Below, piece by piece: positions 10,845 through 22,818 of a stretch of 64,000 nt of DNA. The notes under the pieces were generated by a model. It saw only the letters and a list, made by a program, of their open reading frames with translations, did no database searches and was not told where the DNA came from. How positions within the stretch are numbered: the first letter of the stretch is position 1; every line of letters starts with the position of its first letter. The stretch comes from Megaleporinus macrocephalus (Eukaryota; Chordata; Actinopteri; Characiformes; Anostomidae), in assembly GCA_021613375.1 (NCBI GenBank), contig CM038728.1, positions 34,774,799-34,838,798 of the forward strand, read 5' to 3'. The position numbers were made by a program, and so were the translations under genes.

Positions 10845-12001
10845 CTGGTCTGGACTGGGATAGAAAATCGGCCCTGGCATTTTTGGCTTAGACCGGCCCG
10901 TCATAGTTAGCAGAGCACAGCCGACCAGTAATTTATGTATGTCTTCCACAAAAGTATGTATTTTACTATTATCATAGACTAATTATCAAATAATAACAGC
11001 ATCATATTTAAAAAAACTTAGAAATGTACAGTGAATCATTACTTTAGAAGTCTATTTAATAACCATTGTGGAAAACAAATAAGTAAATTTACACATACTG
11101 TAGTTCCAGCTCTATAACTATAAGCTATAACATGCATTTGGATCAGACTGAAAACAGACAGGGCTGCTCTGTGCAACACATCAGCATTTGACACTGTCTT
11201 ACTGGGGGAATACCTTTTACTAATAATACTTGTATACACTTATTTTAGTAAAACTTAAATTACAAGCTTTTACTTCATTTATCAGTTTTAAGATGTTATT
11301 TTACTTGTTTGAGTGTTTCTTAAACATGTTGAACCGCAGCACAGAGCTTACAAATTCAAACTACAATACAGCCGTCCACCACACCTTTAGCCTAAATATC
11401 TAAAACGCTATGATGTAGACTAAAATACACACTTGCTGCTCCTTCAGTACTTCTCAGCCCTGACCATTTACTATTCTATCAGAAGAAGGTGTCGTACGTG
11501 GCTGCCAGAATTAGGAAAGTACGCGAATACCAATAAATACTGATACTAATCAATCACCACTGCTCATCATTCTCATGTAACAGAGCTAACGTTACCTCCA
11601 TCACCTCAAAGTCCCTGTGTTAGCAACCTGCTGTTGCTGGAGCTCTGCTTTCACAGAGGACGTGGAGGCTACAGCAGAGAACATGTCTGTGATCTCAGCA
11701 CATCTACAGCATCTACAGCTTCTCCGCTCCCCCTTTCTGCCGCTTCGGTTTCTCCATGTTGCCTCTCCAACACATGCTCAACACTGAAACTCAGAGAAAG
11801 GGTGGGGCCTCTTTAGTCCTATATCGTGATTGGTTCAGTCCACTGTCTATATTGAAGATGGACCAATGGGCTGCCCCCTCTAAATTGTGGGCCGGTCTCT
11901 TAAAAAAAAGGGAAGAAAAAAGAATCCAACAGCATCGGCCCCTGAGGACTGTCGGCCCACTGGGCAAATGCCCGGTTCGCCAGATTACCAGTCCAGCCCT
12001 G
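10845..12001. mobile_element. 1.16-kb hAT-like non-autonomous element with 8-bp target duplication
   Basis: The left end CTGGTCTGGACTGG and the reverse complement of the right end CAGGGCTGGACTGG form short terminal inverted repeats. The flanks are CACTAGAC (10837-10844) and CACTGGAC (12002-12009), an 8-bp direct repeat with one mismatch, as expected for hAT insertion. The subterminal phrases 'CGGCCCTGGCATTTTTGGC' and 'GGGCAAATGCCCGG' match a common fish hAT-type family from memory. No transposase frame is present, so it would depend on enzyme from elsewhere. Confidence 0.8.
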
Positions 12002-12044
12002 CACTGGACCAAACAGCAGAGCATAACAAACCTTTATCAAAACA

Positions 12045-14000
12045 TCAAAATGATATTAGACCAAAAGAAGAAAAATTAATAAACCAACAAGCAGGAAGTT
12101 GTGAAGCAAACAGTTGAACAACTGACCTTCATTCCCCTCAACAACCAAACGCTTAGAGCACACAGCCTTTCGCAGGAAAGCAATGTTCACTGACTAATTT
12201 GCACAGAAGAAATAAACTCAAGTTCATGAACAGTTCATAGAGTTAGAAGATTGGAGCAGCTGAAGACCCAAAAGAAATAAAAAAAACTCGGAAGCCTCCA
12301 TACAGTCCTCAGGGTTTCTCAACAAAGGCCACATCATCCAAATGATATAGAATTCTCCTACATGAGCCTAAAATTCTAGGTTTCTAAAAAGACAATAAAG
12401 ATAAAAGTCTAAGTTTACAGTCTTTTGCGGGAAAGCAACGGCCATTGGCTAATTTGCACAAGCTTGCATTGAGCAAAATCTTTAAGAAGAAAAAAACCTT
12501 GATCCCACCAGTTCAGTAGCAGTTTATGGAGTCAGCAGTTGGAGCAGCTGAAGGTCCAAAAGAAACACATACAGCCTGGGGTGAAGAGAAGAATTCACAA
12601 GCCTCCAAACAGTCCTCAGGGTCTCTCAACAAAGTCCACACCATCCAAATCATATAGAAATCTCCTACATGAGCCTAAAACTCTGGGGACAATAGAGATA
12701 AAGAAAAGAAGACAAATTAATAAACCAACAACCAGAAAGTTGTGAAGCAAACACTCAAACAACTGACCTTCATTCCCTCAACAGACAAACTCTTAGAGCA
12801 TACAGTCTTTTGCAGAAATGCAATATCCATAAGCTTGGGTCGAGTAAATTCCTTAAGAAAAAAAAAAAAAACTTGGTCCCACAAGTTCAGTAGCAGTTCA
12901 TGGAGTTAGAAGATTGGAGTAGCTGAAGGTCCAAAAAAATGGGTACAGCTTAGGGTGAAGAGAAGAAATTAGAAGCCTTCAGACTGCACTCTGGGTCTCG
13001 CAACAAAGGCCACAGCACCCACATAATATAGAAATCTCCTACATAAGCCCATAGTACATAATTGCTTTTTCAATGTCCTTAAGAAAATTAAAAACAAACA
13101 AAAAAAAACAAAAGTTCAGTAGCAGTTTATGGAGTTAGAAGATTGAAGCAGCTAAAGGTTCATAGGAAACAGGTACATAGAAGAACTCTACCAAACTCAA
13201 GCCTCCAAACCGTCCTCAGGGTCTCGAAACAAAGGCCACAGCGTCTTTTGCAGGAAAGCCAGGTCCATTGGTTAAACTGCACAAGCTTGGGTCGAGTAAA
13301 AAACTTGGACCAACATGTTCAGTTGCAGTTCATGGAGTTGGCAGTTGGAGCAGCTGTAGGTCCAAGAAACAGGTGCAGCTTGGGATGAAGAGAACTCAGA
13401 AGACTCCAAACCGTCCTAAGGGTCTTTCAACAAAGGCCACAGCATCCACATAATATAGAAATCTCCTACATGAACCCCAAACTCAAAAAGACAATATAGA
13501 TAAAAGACCAAATGAAGAAAAGTTAAAAAACCAACTACCAGAAAATTGTCAAACAACCACTCAAACAGCTGACTTTCATTTCCCCAACAGCCAAACTTTT
13601 AATGTTCACAGTCTTGCACTGAGTAAAATCCTTAAGAAAATTAAATACTTGATCCCACCAGTTCATGGAGTCAGCAGTTGGAGCAGCTGAAGGTCCAAAA
13701 GAAATAGATATATAGAAGAACTTTACCAATCTCAAGCCTCCAACCCAGTCCTCTGGGTCTCGCAACAAAGACCACAGTGTCTTTTGCAGGAAAGCCATGT
13801 CCATTGGTTAAATTGCACAAGCTTGGGTCGAGTAAAAATCTTGTTGGCAGTTGGAGCAGCTGAAGGTCCAAGAAACAGGTGCAGCTTGGGATGAAGAGAA
13901 GAACTCAGAAGCCTCCAAACAGTCCTCAGGGTCTCTCAACAAAGGCCACAGCATCCAAATGATAAAGGAGTCTCCTACATAAGCCCCAAACTCTGAGAGT
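12045..14000. repeat. degenerate tandem array, about 7 subunits within ~650-800-bp long units
   Basis: The core CCTCCAAACAGTCCTCAGGG or variants recurs near 12295, 12602, 12975, 13203, 13402, 13737 and 13914. Longer blocks (AATAAACCAACAA...GAAAGTTGTGAAGCAAAC) recur near 12070, 12715 and 13525. Subunits differ in length (about 180-370 bp) through internal deletions. The array starts next to the hAT element at 10845-12001. Short frames such as 13143-13388 plus and 13535-13804 minus are by-products. Confidence 0.85.
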
Positions 14001-15712
14001 ACATGTGCCTAATGGTTAATTATTTCCAACCAGCTTTTCTCAATTTACACACCTGAACAGGGTGACCTCCCTACTGCCTCCTAGAGGATAGGATACATGG
14101 TAACAGAATACCCAATACTGGTAACCAGTGTGGTTACAAAACGAAGTGGTGACCAAGTAGAAAGTGACCAATCTTAAAAGAAATATTCAGAGACGGAAAC
14201 GAAAGCTAAGCATGAACTTCGCCAACGATCTTCAACTCGTGCTGCTCACAGCTGGACACCAGTGGCTTCTTCTCATTGTGAAGATCCTAAAATGTTCCTA
14301 CAAAGTGACCCCAGCTTGACAGACACTGTACAGAGTTCCATCTGTCTCCGACAAAGAAAAAATTTAAGCAACTGAATAAAAGAACCTAAAGTCTGCAAAG
14401 TGACGAGCCGCAGGTTTTGATTCGCGAATAAATATATAATAAACACACACGGCTGGACGGGCACTGTGAACTGAGAACAAGAGACTTTCCAAACTTCAGG
14501 AGAGTTTTTAGATGTTTTCTTCGGCTTGCGAAAGAGCAAATCATGTTCTTTAGTAGTAGCATTATTCTTTAAAAGAGTGTTTTAATATGTATTTAAGAGC
14601 CGAGCCGCGAAACTTGTTGGTTCTGAACCTCCTCCCCACCCCCCACAAAACAGGGAGATGACTTCAGAAGTTCTAAAGCTGTCAGTGAAAGTTTTGCTTC
14701 ATGTGCAAAATAAAAGAAACTAAGACGTGCAGTTAAAAAAAAAAAATCAAAAATCACCAAAGCTGAATCACCACCAGCTGAGTTCAATTTCACTCAGCCG
14801 AGCTCTGCATGAGTTTAACATGGGCGTCTATCCTGCATAAAACAGTTCTGTGAAGCTTCACTCGAACTAGAGCTTCTCAAGTAAATTGAGCTCAATGTGG
14901 CCTCTGCACTCAGACGACTCGGCCTAGAACCTCCCAGCTGGTAGTGGGTTCTACTTTTAGACTGAAGATCAGAGCTGGGCAACTTTTGAAAGTGTTGATT
15001 GTTCTTTTTTTATTTGCCTCAACATCTCGTCGCTGTAAATCATGTTTGATGTGACGAAGCCACGCAAGGTAACAGGAACTTGCACAAAGCCAACGTTTCT
15101 GATTAACGCAGCTGAGCTGGAGTGGTGTTGTGTGGTTGGATGTGCTGCTACTCCACTGTGGTCCCGGTTAAAGAACACTTCAGCTTCCGCATCATTGTCT
15201 GAAGGCTGTGAGTCTGATGAAATGATTTCAGGTAGGCGTTGGATTTGGCAGGGCAATCACAGCGTTAGTTATAAGCATACTAGAAGCTTCCAGTTCATAA
15301 CAAACACATGCAGCATCATGTCTCCTCGTTCACATCTTTGTACCCGGCTGTGTAACCATGTAGGAATGAATGAAGTCCCAGTACACTTGAGGACACTGGT
15401 GGATTCTTACGACATGGACTAATATATATATATATATATCATACTTGCACATAAAATCACATGTAACTTTTTTTTTTTTTTTTTTTAATTATAAAAAAGA
15501 AAAAAAATACTTTAATTTTATTTACTTCAAACTTATAATGTATTATTATACTATTATTATAATATTATAATAAAAAAATTAAAAAAAATTATAATATTTT
15601 CTATATATTTTTTTATTATTACTTTTTTGTTATCTTTATCTATTGGTGAATGGAGGAACAGCAAAGTAATAATAAAGACAATAAAACATTTGAATCTTGA
15701 ATATATATATAA
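14001..15712. other. no gene recognised; AT-rich right part
   Basis: From 14001 to about 15420 the sequence looks single-copy. Overlapping frames at 15042-15422 plus (126 codons) and 14969-15256 minus (95 codons) are the longest non-repeat frames nearby. I recognise no domain, and neither is flanked by convincing splice sites. From about 15421 the sequence becomes (TA)n, poly-T and A/T-rich tracts up to 15720. Confidence 0.4.
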
Positions 15713-15915
15713 TACACACTAACACATCAGAGAATGAGAATGATCCACCAACGGGGGTCTAATAACTGGCCATTAAACAAGAGGGTGAAAGGGTATAAAC
15801 AATGTACACAAAGAATGAGATGAACTACAGTCTGTAAGGGGAGCTGATACAGTGGGCAGTGAGTCTACATATAAGGAGGTGGTTTTAATGCTATGGCTGA
15901 TCTACATACACAGAG
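15713..15915 (+). mobile_element. single-unit member of the 45-bp transposon family
   Basis: It contains ACACACTAACACA, GAATGATCCACCA, a GATGAACTACAGTCTGTAAG block, one copy of the unit (GGAGCTGATACAGTGGGCAG) and the right terminus ATAAGGAGGTGGTTTTAATG followed by CTATGGCTGATC. It is shorter than the other members and its unit is not amplified. It therefore shows the likely unexpanded state of the right end. Confidence 0.8.
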
Positions 15916-15934
15916 GAATTGGATCTCCTCATTT

Positions 15935-16140
15935 GTGGAGTGCCCACACACTAGGGGGCAGTAGGAACACGTGCCCTGAGTGGTGGGTAACCCTATCCAC
16001 AGTATCCAGGGAGCACTTGGGGGTTAGGTGTCTTGTTCAAGGGCACTTCAGTCTTGTCCTGTCAGTTCAGGGGATCAAACCAGCGACCTTCCGATCACAA
16101 GGCTGGTTCCCTAACATCCTGCCCACTACTGCCCCCTAGT
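15935..16140 (-). mobile_element. tRNA-derived SINE, minus orientation
   Basis: On the minus strand the head reads GTAGTGGGCAGGATGTTAGG (A-box-like), followed by GGTTTGATCCC (B box with one change from GGTTCGANNCC) at the expected distance. The body contains TTAGGTGTCTTGTTCAAGGG on the plus strand, shared with the copy at about 49290-49513. It lies just beyond the right end of the element at 15713-15915. It is a retroposed copy, not a functional tRNA gene. Confidence 0.8.
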
Positions 16141-16642
16141 TTTGTTACTGTGTTGAACTGCATGGCTGGATACAGAATCTGCATATCCACCATAATGTGA
16201 AAACTTATGGCTAGAAATGACAAGCCTGCTATATGGACCAATCAGCCGGCGTGGGATGTAATTTTGCAGGGACAATGATGCAAGGCTCCACAGGGAAGTT
16301 GGTATGGCAAGAAGGCCAGCATACGGAAAAACAACAACAAGGCTGGTGTAGCAAGGCTGCTGCCGGGACAACAGAGACCGGCAGACCTGAAAGTGAAACC
16401 AACAGAGGCCTTGTTCGCAGAGAGGACAATGAGGCAGGTGGGACCATGAGATACCTGATGGGAGGGTCAGCTACGGATGCAGGCCGTGGGTGGAGCGCAG
16501 CAGGGACAGTGGACAGATCTTCACACTCCCCATCAGAGACTGCCCAATGTCTCTATTGTGACCAGGTGTGCTTGCACATGCCACAAGGGGCACATCAACG
16601 GCTGGGAGGTGAGCATACTTTAAATCAGGGCAGTGAAGGCGG
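16141..16642. other. no gene recognised; long plus-strand frame of unknown meaning
   Basis: A frame open from 16233 to 16787 (184 codons) runs through this segment and into the microsatellite at 16643. Its sequence is rich in Gly, Gln, Thr and Arg, with no domain I recognise. The open frame includes the CA/GT repeat, which weakens the coding case. It may be an unrecognised piece of a retroelement. Confidence 0.3.
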
Positions 16643-16693
16643 AGATATATATATATATATATGTGTATGTGTGTGTGTGTGTGTGTGTGTGTA
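16643..16693. repeat. (AT)n(GT)n microsatellite
   Basis: About nine AT dinucleotides are followed, after a short interruption, by about thirteen GT dinucleotides. Confidence 0.95.
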
Positions 16694-16734
16694 TGAAGGT
16701 TGCAACGTTCGTAATGATCTGGACAATATTTCAT

Positions 16735-17265
16735 GGCATCATTTTCTATACTTTTTTCTAGATCTTCTAGACCACTCATCCATGTAGAAGACACTCCCAA
16801 CCAATTGGGGTCTGAATCCATCCTTGCAGAACACCATACATGCTGATTGTCTTCCATGGGGGCCGGTGGGATCTTCCAGCAGGACAATGCTAGAAATGTC
16901 CCACACTGGTTTGAAGAGCTGACCAGGACTTCCAAGTACTACCCTGAACCCCTAATTCCACAAACTTAAATCCAATTGAGCATCCGTGAGACCACCTGTA
17001 TGGTGGTGCTGGCTCTGTGGATCCTCCCCCACGTTCCCTCCAGCAGCTGTGGGATGCACTGTTGTCAGCATAATACCTCCAGATACCTGTGACCACCTAC
17101 CAGGACCTTATTGAGTCTTCTAGTCCATCTATAGTAACTGTGGAGGAGCTTCCCAATTTTAATAGGATTTGTTTGCATTCTTAGCAATTACATTTACCAC
17201 ATGGTTTCTGGACCTGCTATCATGACGGATAATCTTTAGTACTATAACAGCGGCATGACTGATGC
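16735..17265 (+). pseudogene. Tc1/mariner-superfamily transposase relic, C-terminal half
   Basis: In one plus-strand frame, 16869 onward reads IFQQDNARNVPHWFEELT, the region of the second catalytic Asp in Tc1/mariner DDE transposases. It is followed by LNPIEH, the region of the third acidic residue, and by LQQLWDALLSA and IPVTTYQDLIES, which fit the C-terminal tail. Stop codons and at least one small indel break the frame (for example near 16968 and after DALLSA). The N-terminal DNA-binding half is not recognisable. The relic cannot encode an active enzyme. The family assignment rests on motif order and is fairly secure. Confidence 0.8.
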
Positions 17266-17934
17266 CATCTGAGTAGAGTGGACTTCATTAGCATGTGACC
17301 TAAGATGTCATGACATCATGCATTAAGGCACCTGTCACTACAGCTTATGGTAATGGGAACATGATACATTCACAGTGCTGAATAAAATCTGTCGCTGTGA
17401 CTCATGACAGAATATTTAACGACATGTTTATGGCACAGTGATAATCAATCAACCTTCATTTTCACTCGTAAACACATTGAGGGTGACCCTCGTTTTTAGT
17501 GCAGCTGAGCGTCTACAGCTTAAAAGGGTTTAAAAAGTAAAATAAGACTTAATGGGAAAAATTTAAACCAAGATAATAAACCAACTTATTAAGATTCCAA
17601 CATTCTAACAAAAAGCGGCTGGTACTAAAGCAAGTCATATCATGCGCTGGACAGGCAGCATTAGTGACCACCATGAAAATAAAAATATTTTGTGATCTGA
17701 TCCCAGTTTAAGAGACTGGTCAGCAATCCTGGTCCTGGTCCACAAGAGGCAGCCAGGCTCTATATGCTGACGACTGAGGAGAAGGAGGAGGAGGCTGTCA
17801 GCCACGCGTAACAGTGGGAGGAGATCAACAGCCACAAGAGAAGCTGGGAAACTAATGACAGCCACGAGTGCCATAAAGACACAACCTGTCTCCTGGGCCT
17901 GCCTACTGTTCCGCTGTGAGGTCACCGTGCTACG
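17266..17934. other. no gene recognised
   Basis: This is single-copy-looking sequence between the transposase relic and the next array. A short palindromic phrase (GATGTCATGACATCATG) occurs near 17307. A minus-strand frame at 17635-17958 has no recognisable domain. Confidence 0.4.
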
Positions 17935-20655
17935 CCTCATGTTTGATCTCATTGGCATTGCTGTGGAACAGGAAGCAGGTCCCGTGAGGAAGAACTGTCC
18001 CGATTCCGCTTGTGGATCTTGTCATCTCTGATGGCAGTCGCCCACACGCAAGGTTCTGGCACCGCCTTCTCGCTGCCTCTCGCGACTCTCATTGGGCATC
18101 TGGCACAGTCTACCTCTTGAGTCTAGTTTCAACCACAGTCTGCTCCAACCAATTGTCTGGAGCAGAAGCATTAGCTTTAGGTAAAAGGAGGCAGCTCATT
18201 AGATGATGGTTAGAAATAGGCTCTGCAGGAAAGATCTCCAGGAGGAGGGTTGGTTAGCACCATTCCTGTGACCCAAAAGATCCATTTGGGTACGTATGAT
18301 AACAAATAAATTTTTGTTGTTCGGTTTATCTCATCGGGATCGCTGTGGAACAGTTAGCAGGTCCCGGGAGACAGAGCCAACCATCTGGAGCAGAAGCTTT
18401 AGCATTAGCATTAGGCAAAGGAATGCAACTTGTTAGATGTAGGTTTGAACTAGTCTCTGCAGGAAAGTTGGTTAGAACATTCCAGGGGCCCCAAAGGCCC
18501 CTTTTTGGGTTTCCTTAACTTCTAAGAACATATGATAACAACTACATATTGATTTATCTCTGTTGTCCTGCTTATCTCACTGGAATCACTGCAGAACAGG
18601 AAGCAGGTCCTGGGAAACAGAGCTGTCCTGATTCCACTGAAGGATCTTATCATCTTCCCGCCATCTTTGATGGCCTCTTCCCCCCATCTCTGATGGCAAT
18701 CATCCACACACAAGGTTCAGGCACCTCCTTCTTGCTGCCTTTTGCAACTGTCATTGGTGTCCAAGGGACGGACACTCGGCACAATCCACCTCCCACCAAC
18801 TACCTGGAGCAGAAGCGTTAGCTTTAGGTAAAGGGAGGCAGCTTGCTAGATGTAGGTTAGAACTAGGCTCTGGGAAAAAGTTGGTTGGCATCATTCTAGT
18901 GGCCCCAAAGAGCCTTTCTTTGGGTTTCCTTAAATACTAAGAACGCATGATAACAACTACATATTGATTTATCTCTGTTGTCCTGTGTATTTCATTGGCA
19001 TTGCTGTGGAACAGGAAGTAGGTCCTGGGAGACAAAGCTGTCCTGATTTCTCCTGTGGATCTTGTCATCTGTCTGCCATCTCTCTTGGCTGTTGGCCTCT
19101 TCCCACCATCTTTCTTGGCTGAAAGTCCACACGTAAGGTTCACCATCTTGTACCATCTTCTTGCTGCCTCTTGTGACTCTCATTGGGCACCTGGCACAAT
19201 CTACCTCCTGAGTCTAGCTTCAACCACGGTTTACTCCCACCAACAGTCTGCATTAAGCATTAGCTTTAGGTAAAAGGAGGCAGCTTGTTAGATGAAGGTT
19301 AGACCTAGGGTCTGCAGGAAAGATCTCCAGGAGAAGTGTTGGTTAGCACCGTTTCCTTGACCCCAAAAATCCCTTTGTTGGGTTTCCTTAATTTCTGAGA
19401 ACGTATGATAAATAAATTTTGACTTATTTCCGTTGTCTGGTTTATCTCATTGGGATCGCTGTGTAATATTCCCAATTCTGTTCATGGGTCTTGTCTTCTT
19501 TTGGGCTCTTCCTACCATCGCTGATGGCAGTCGCCCACAAGGAAGGTTCAGGCAGTGCCTTCTTGCTGCCTCTTGTGACTCTCTAAGGACTCCTGGCACA
19601 ATCTACCTCCTGAATCTAGTTTCAACCACAATCTGCTCCCACCAACTGTCTGGAGCAGATATATTAGCTTTGGAGAGGCAGCTTGTTAGACGTAGGTTGG
19701 AACTAGGCTCTGTAAGAAAGATCTCCAGGAGGAGTGTTGGCTAGCACCGTTCCTGTGACCCTGAAGAGCCCTTTGTTGGGTTTCCTTAATTTCTGAGAAC
19801 GTACGATAACTACATATTGATTTATCTCTGTTGTCCTGTTTATTTTAATGGTATTGCTGTGGAACAGGAAGCAGGTCCTGGGAGACAGAGCTGTCCCGAT
19901 TTTGCTTGTGGATCTTGTGATCTGTCTACCATCTGTCTTGGTTGATGGCCTCTTCCCACCATCTCTCTTGGCCGATAGTCCACACATAAGGTTCAGGCAC
20001 CATCTTCTTGCTGCCTCTCATGACTCTCATTGGGCACCTAGCACAATCTACCTCCTGAATCCTGTTTCAATCACAATCTGCTCCCACCAACTGTCTGGAG
20101 CAGAAGCATTAGCTTTAGGTAAAAGGAGGCAGCTCGTTAGATAAAGGTTAGACCTAGGGTCTGCAGGAAAGATCTCCAGGAGAAGGGTTGGTTAGCACCA
20201 TTCCCGTGACCCCAAAGATCCCTTTGTTGGGTTTCCTTAATTTCTGAGAACGTATGATAACAAATTTTGATTTATTCCGTTGTTCTATTTATCTCACTGG
20301 GATCGCTGTGGAACACAGAGGCATCCCAATTCCGTTCATAGATCTTGTTTTCTCTTGGGCTCTTCCTACCATCTCTGATGCCCACAAGGAAGGTTCAGGC
20401 ACTGCCAGTCTACCTCCTGAGTCTAGTTTCAACCACAATCTTCTCCAACCAACTGTCTGGAGCAGAAGCATTAGCTTTGGAGAGGCAGCTTGTTAGAAGT
20501 AGGTTAGAACTAGGCTCTGTAAGAAAGATCTCCAGGAGGAGTGTTAGCTAGCACCGTTCCTGTGACCCTGAAGAGCCCTTTATTGGGTTTCCTTAATTTC
20601 TGAGAACCTACGATAACTACATATTGATTTATTTCTGCTGTCCTGTTTATGTCCT
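17935..20655. repeat. satellite-like tandem array, seven ~250-455-bp units
   Basis: The phrase (T)TTATCTCATTGGGATCGCTG or variants recurs near 17945, 18330, 18575, 18990, 19445, 19845 and 20290, with a truncated start at 20645. Units share GGAACAGGAAGCAGGTCC, GTCTGGAGCAGAAGCATTAG, AGAAAGATCTCCAGGAG and GGGTTTCCTTAATTTCTGAG. Length differences come from internal deletions. The many 60-103-codon frames on both strands are by-products, since the frame is not kept between units. Confidence 0.9.
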
Positions 20656-21544
20656 GTCCTCTGCAAAATCTTTCAACCTGCTTAACACAACATCGATGCA
20701 AACCACACTGTGCTCTGCAGGCTTGAATGTCTAGTGTTGACCAAATGATGGAAACGATAGAAACCACACACAGAGAGGAGCTGTGTCTCTAGGCTCGGTA
20801 TTCAGTTTCCAGTCAATTTCCGGCAGACTCCGGACCGGAATTTTATGTTGTTGGTTTTTTTTTTCACCTCCTTTCACAACAAACCTGTACAAATTAAGCT
20901 GTGAATGACCCACCAGGCAGGAACGTTCACCATATCGGCTTGATGCATTTGAAACAGCTGTCTTCACAGAGCGGCTCAGCACTGATATAGTCAATCTTGT
21001 CTCTTCAGAAACTGCTGAAGTGGAAGGGCCAAATCTCTCCACCCGTTCTCACTTCAGCATTTCCTATTTGCAGTTGCTCCCCATTTGAGGGAGCTGGCGC
21101 GGTGAGATAGGTGCACCACAGGGGGATACAGGCGGCTCCGGCAGCATTCAACAGTTCCACAGACAAGAATACAAATACATCAATTTAGATGGCGGCCCGA
21201 GGCCAGAGCGGAAAAGCCACTTTATATTCACAGATTCAAAGCCAATGCGGCGACTTGCTAGATCTTAAACAAAGATAAAATTGTCACTCTTCAGTGATTT
21301 CAATTATGTAAAAGTAACCGCCAACGCATTTGAGTAGATATATAGAGTACTGTCACTCCGCATAAACCTCTGCATAAGAGCTCCATAACACCAACATTCA
21401 ATAACTTTCAGAAATTTCTTTAATATTTATAAAACAGTCTGTCAGTAATTGGAACGTGTTTTATGCTATAAATGACTTTGAAGTGATGGTCATTTAACAC
21501 TGAGCGCTACGATTATTTATTCTATACTCTGATTCCTTTTACAT
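20656..21544. other. no gene recognised; possible conserved noncoding segment at 21090-21330
   Basis: This interval is not repeated elsewhere in the window. The part around 21150-21330 mixes GC-rich and AT-rich words without low complexity, as vertebrate conserved noncoding elements often do. This is an impression from composition only. A 103-codon minus frame at 20731-21042 shows no domain. Confidence 0.3.
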
Positions 21545-22818
21545 TACTCAGGGTTTATATACTCTTACTTTGATTTTTTTTTTTAGATTATTCAGTGTAT
21601 ATATATAACCTTACTCTGATTTTGTCTTTTACATTATTCACTGTATATATATTCTTAATCTGATCTCTTTTAGATTACTCAGTGCATATATACTCTTAAT
21701 CTGATTTCTTTCTGATCTCTCAGTGTATATATACTCTTACTCTGATTTCTTTCAGATCTCTCAGTGTATATATACTCTTACTCTGATTTCTTTCAGATCT
21801 CTCAGTGTATATATACTCTTACTCTGATTTCTTTCAGATCTCTCAGTGTATATATACTCTTACTCTGATTTCTTTCAGATCTCTCAGTGTAAATATACTC
21901 TTAATCTGATTTCTTTCAGATCACTCAGTGTATATATATACTCTTACTCTGATTTCTTTCAGATCTCTCAGTGTATATATACTCTTACTCTGATTACTTT
22001 CAGATCTCTCAGTGTATATATACTCAATCTGATTACTTTCAGATCTCTCAGTGTATATATACTCTTACTCTGATTTCTTTCAGATCACTCAGTGTATATA
22101 TACTCTTAATCTGATTACTTTCAGATCTCTCAGTGTATATATACTCTTACTCTGATTTCTTTTAGATCTCTGAGTGTATATATACTCTTAATCTGATTAC
22201 TTTCAGATTTCTTTCAGATTACTCAGTGTATATATACTCTTACTCTGATTACTTTCAGATCTCTCAGTGTATATATACTCTTACTCTGATTTCTTTCAGA
22301 TTATTCAGTGTATATATACTCTTACTCTGATTACTTTCAGATCTCTCAGTGTATATATACTCTTACTCTGATTTCTTTCAGATTACTCAGTGTATATATA
22401 CTCTTACTCTGATTTCTTTCAGATTACTCCATGTATATATACTCTTACTCTGATTACTTTCAGATCTCTCAGTGTATATATACTCTTACTCTGATTTCTT
22501 TCAGATTACTCCATGTATATATACTCTTACTTTGATTACTTTCAGATCTCTCAGTGTATATATACTCTTACTCTGATTTCTTTCAGATGACCCAGTGTAT
22601 ATATGCTTTAACTCGAATTTCTTTTTATTACTTGTTGTTTAAAGACTCTTACTCTGATTTCGTTATATTACTCAGTGTATATTTACTGTTACTCTGATTT
22701 CGGTATATTACTCAGTGTATATATACTCTTATTCTGATTTCGTTATATTACTCAGTGTATATATACTCTTATTCTGATTTCGTTATATTACTCAGTGTAT
22801 ATATACTCTTATTCTGAT
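21545..22818. repeat. 41-bp minisatellite, about 30 units
   Basis: The unit is CTCTCAGTGTATATATACTC plus TTACTCTGATTTCTTTCAGA and T, 41 bp. Central units are nearly identical. The left units (21545-21720) and right units (22600-22818, with TTTCGTTATATTACTCAG) are more diverged, the usual pattern of an array homogenised in its middle. Each unit carries TTTCTTTCAG, a splice-acceptor-like word. The frame at 21846-22073 is a by-product. Confidence 0.95.

Noticed and set aside
15935..16140. Functional tRNA gene on the minus strand
   Set aside because: A- and B-box-like words are present, but the cloverleaf is degenerate, a long non-tRNA body follows, and a second copy exists at 49290-49513. It fits a SINE.
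16233..16787. 184-codon open frame as a gene
   Set aside because: It includes the AT/GT microsatellite, lacks any domain I recognise, and overlaps the start of a transposase relic region. Kept only as an unassigned frame.
17935..20655. A gene family in tandem (several frames of 60-103 codons with similar translations)
   Set aside because: Units vary in length by amounts not divisible by three and the frames are broken differently in each unit. The similarity is at DNA level.
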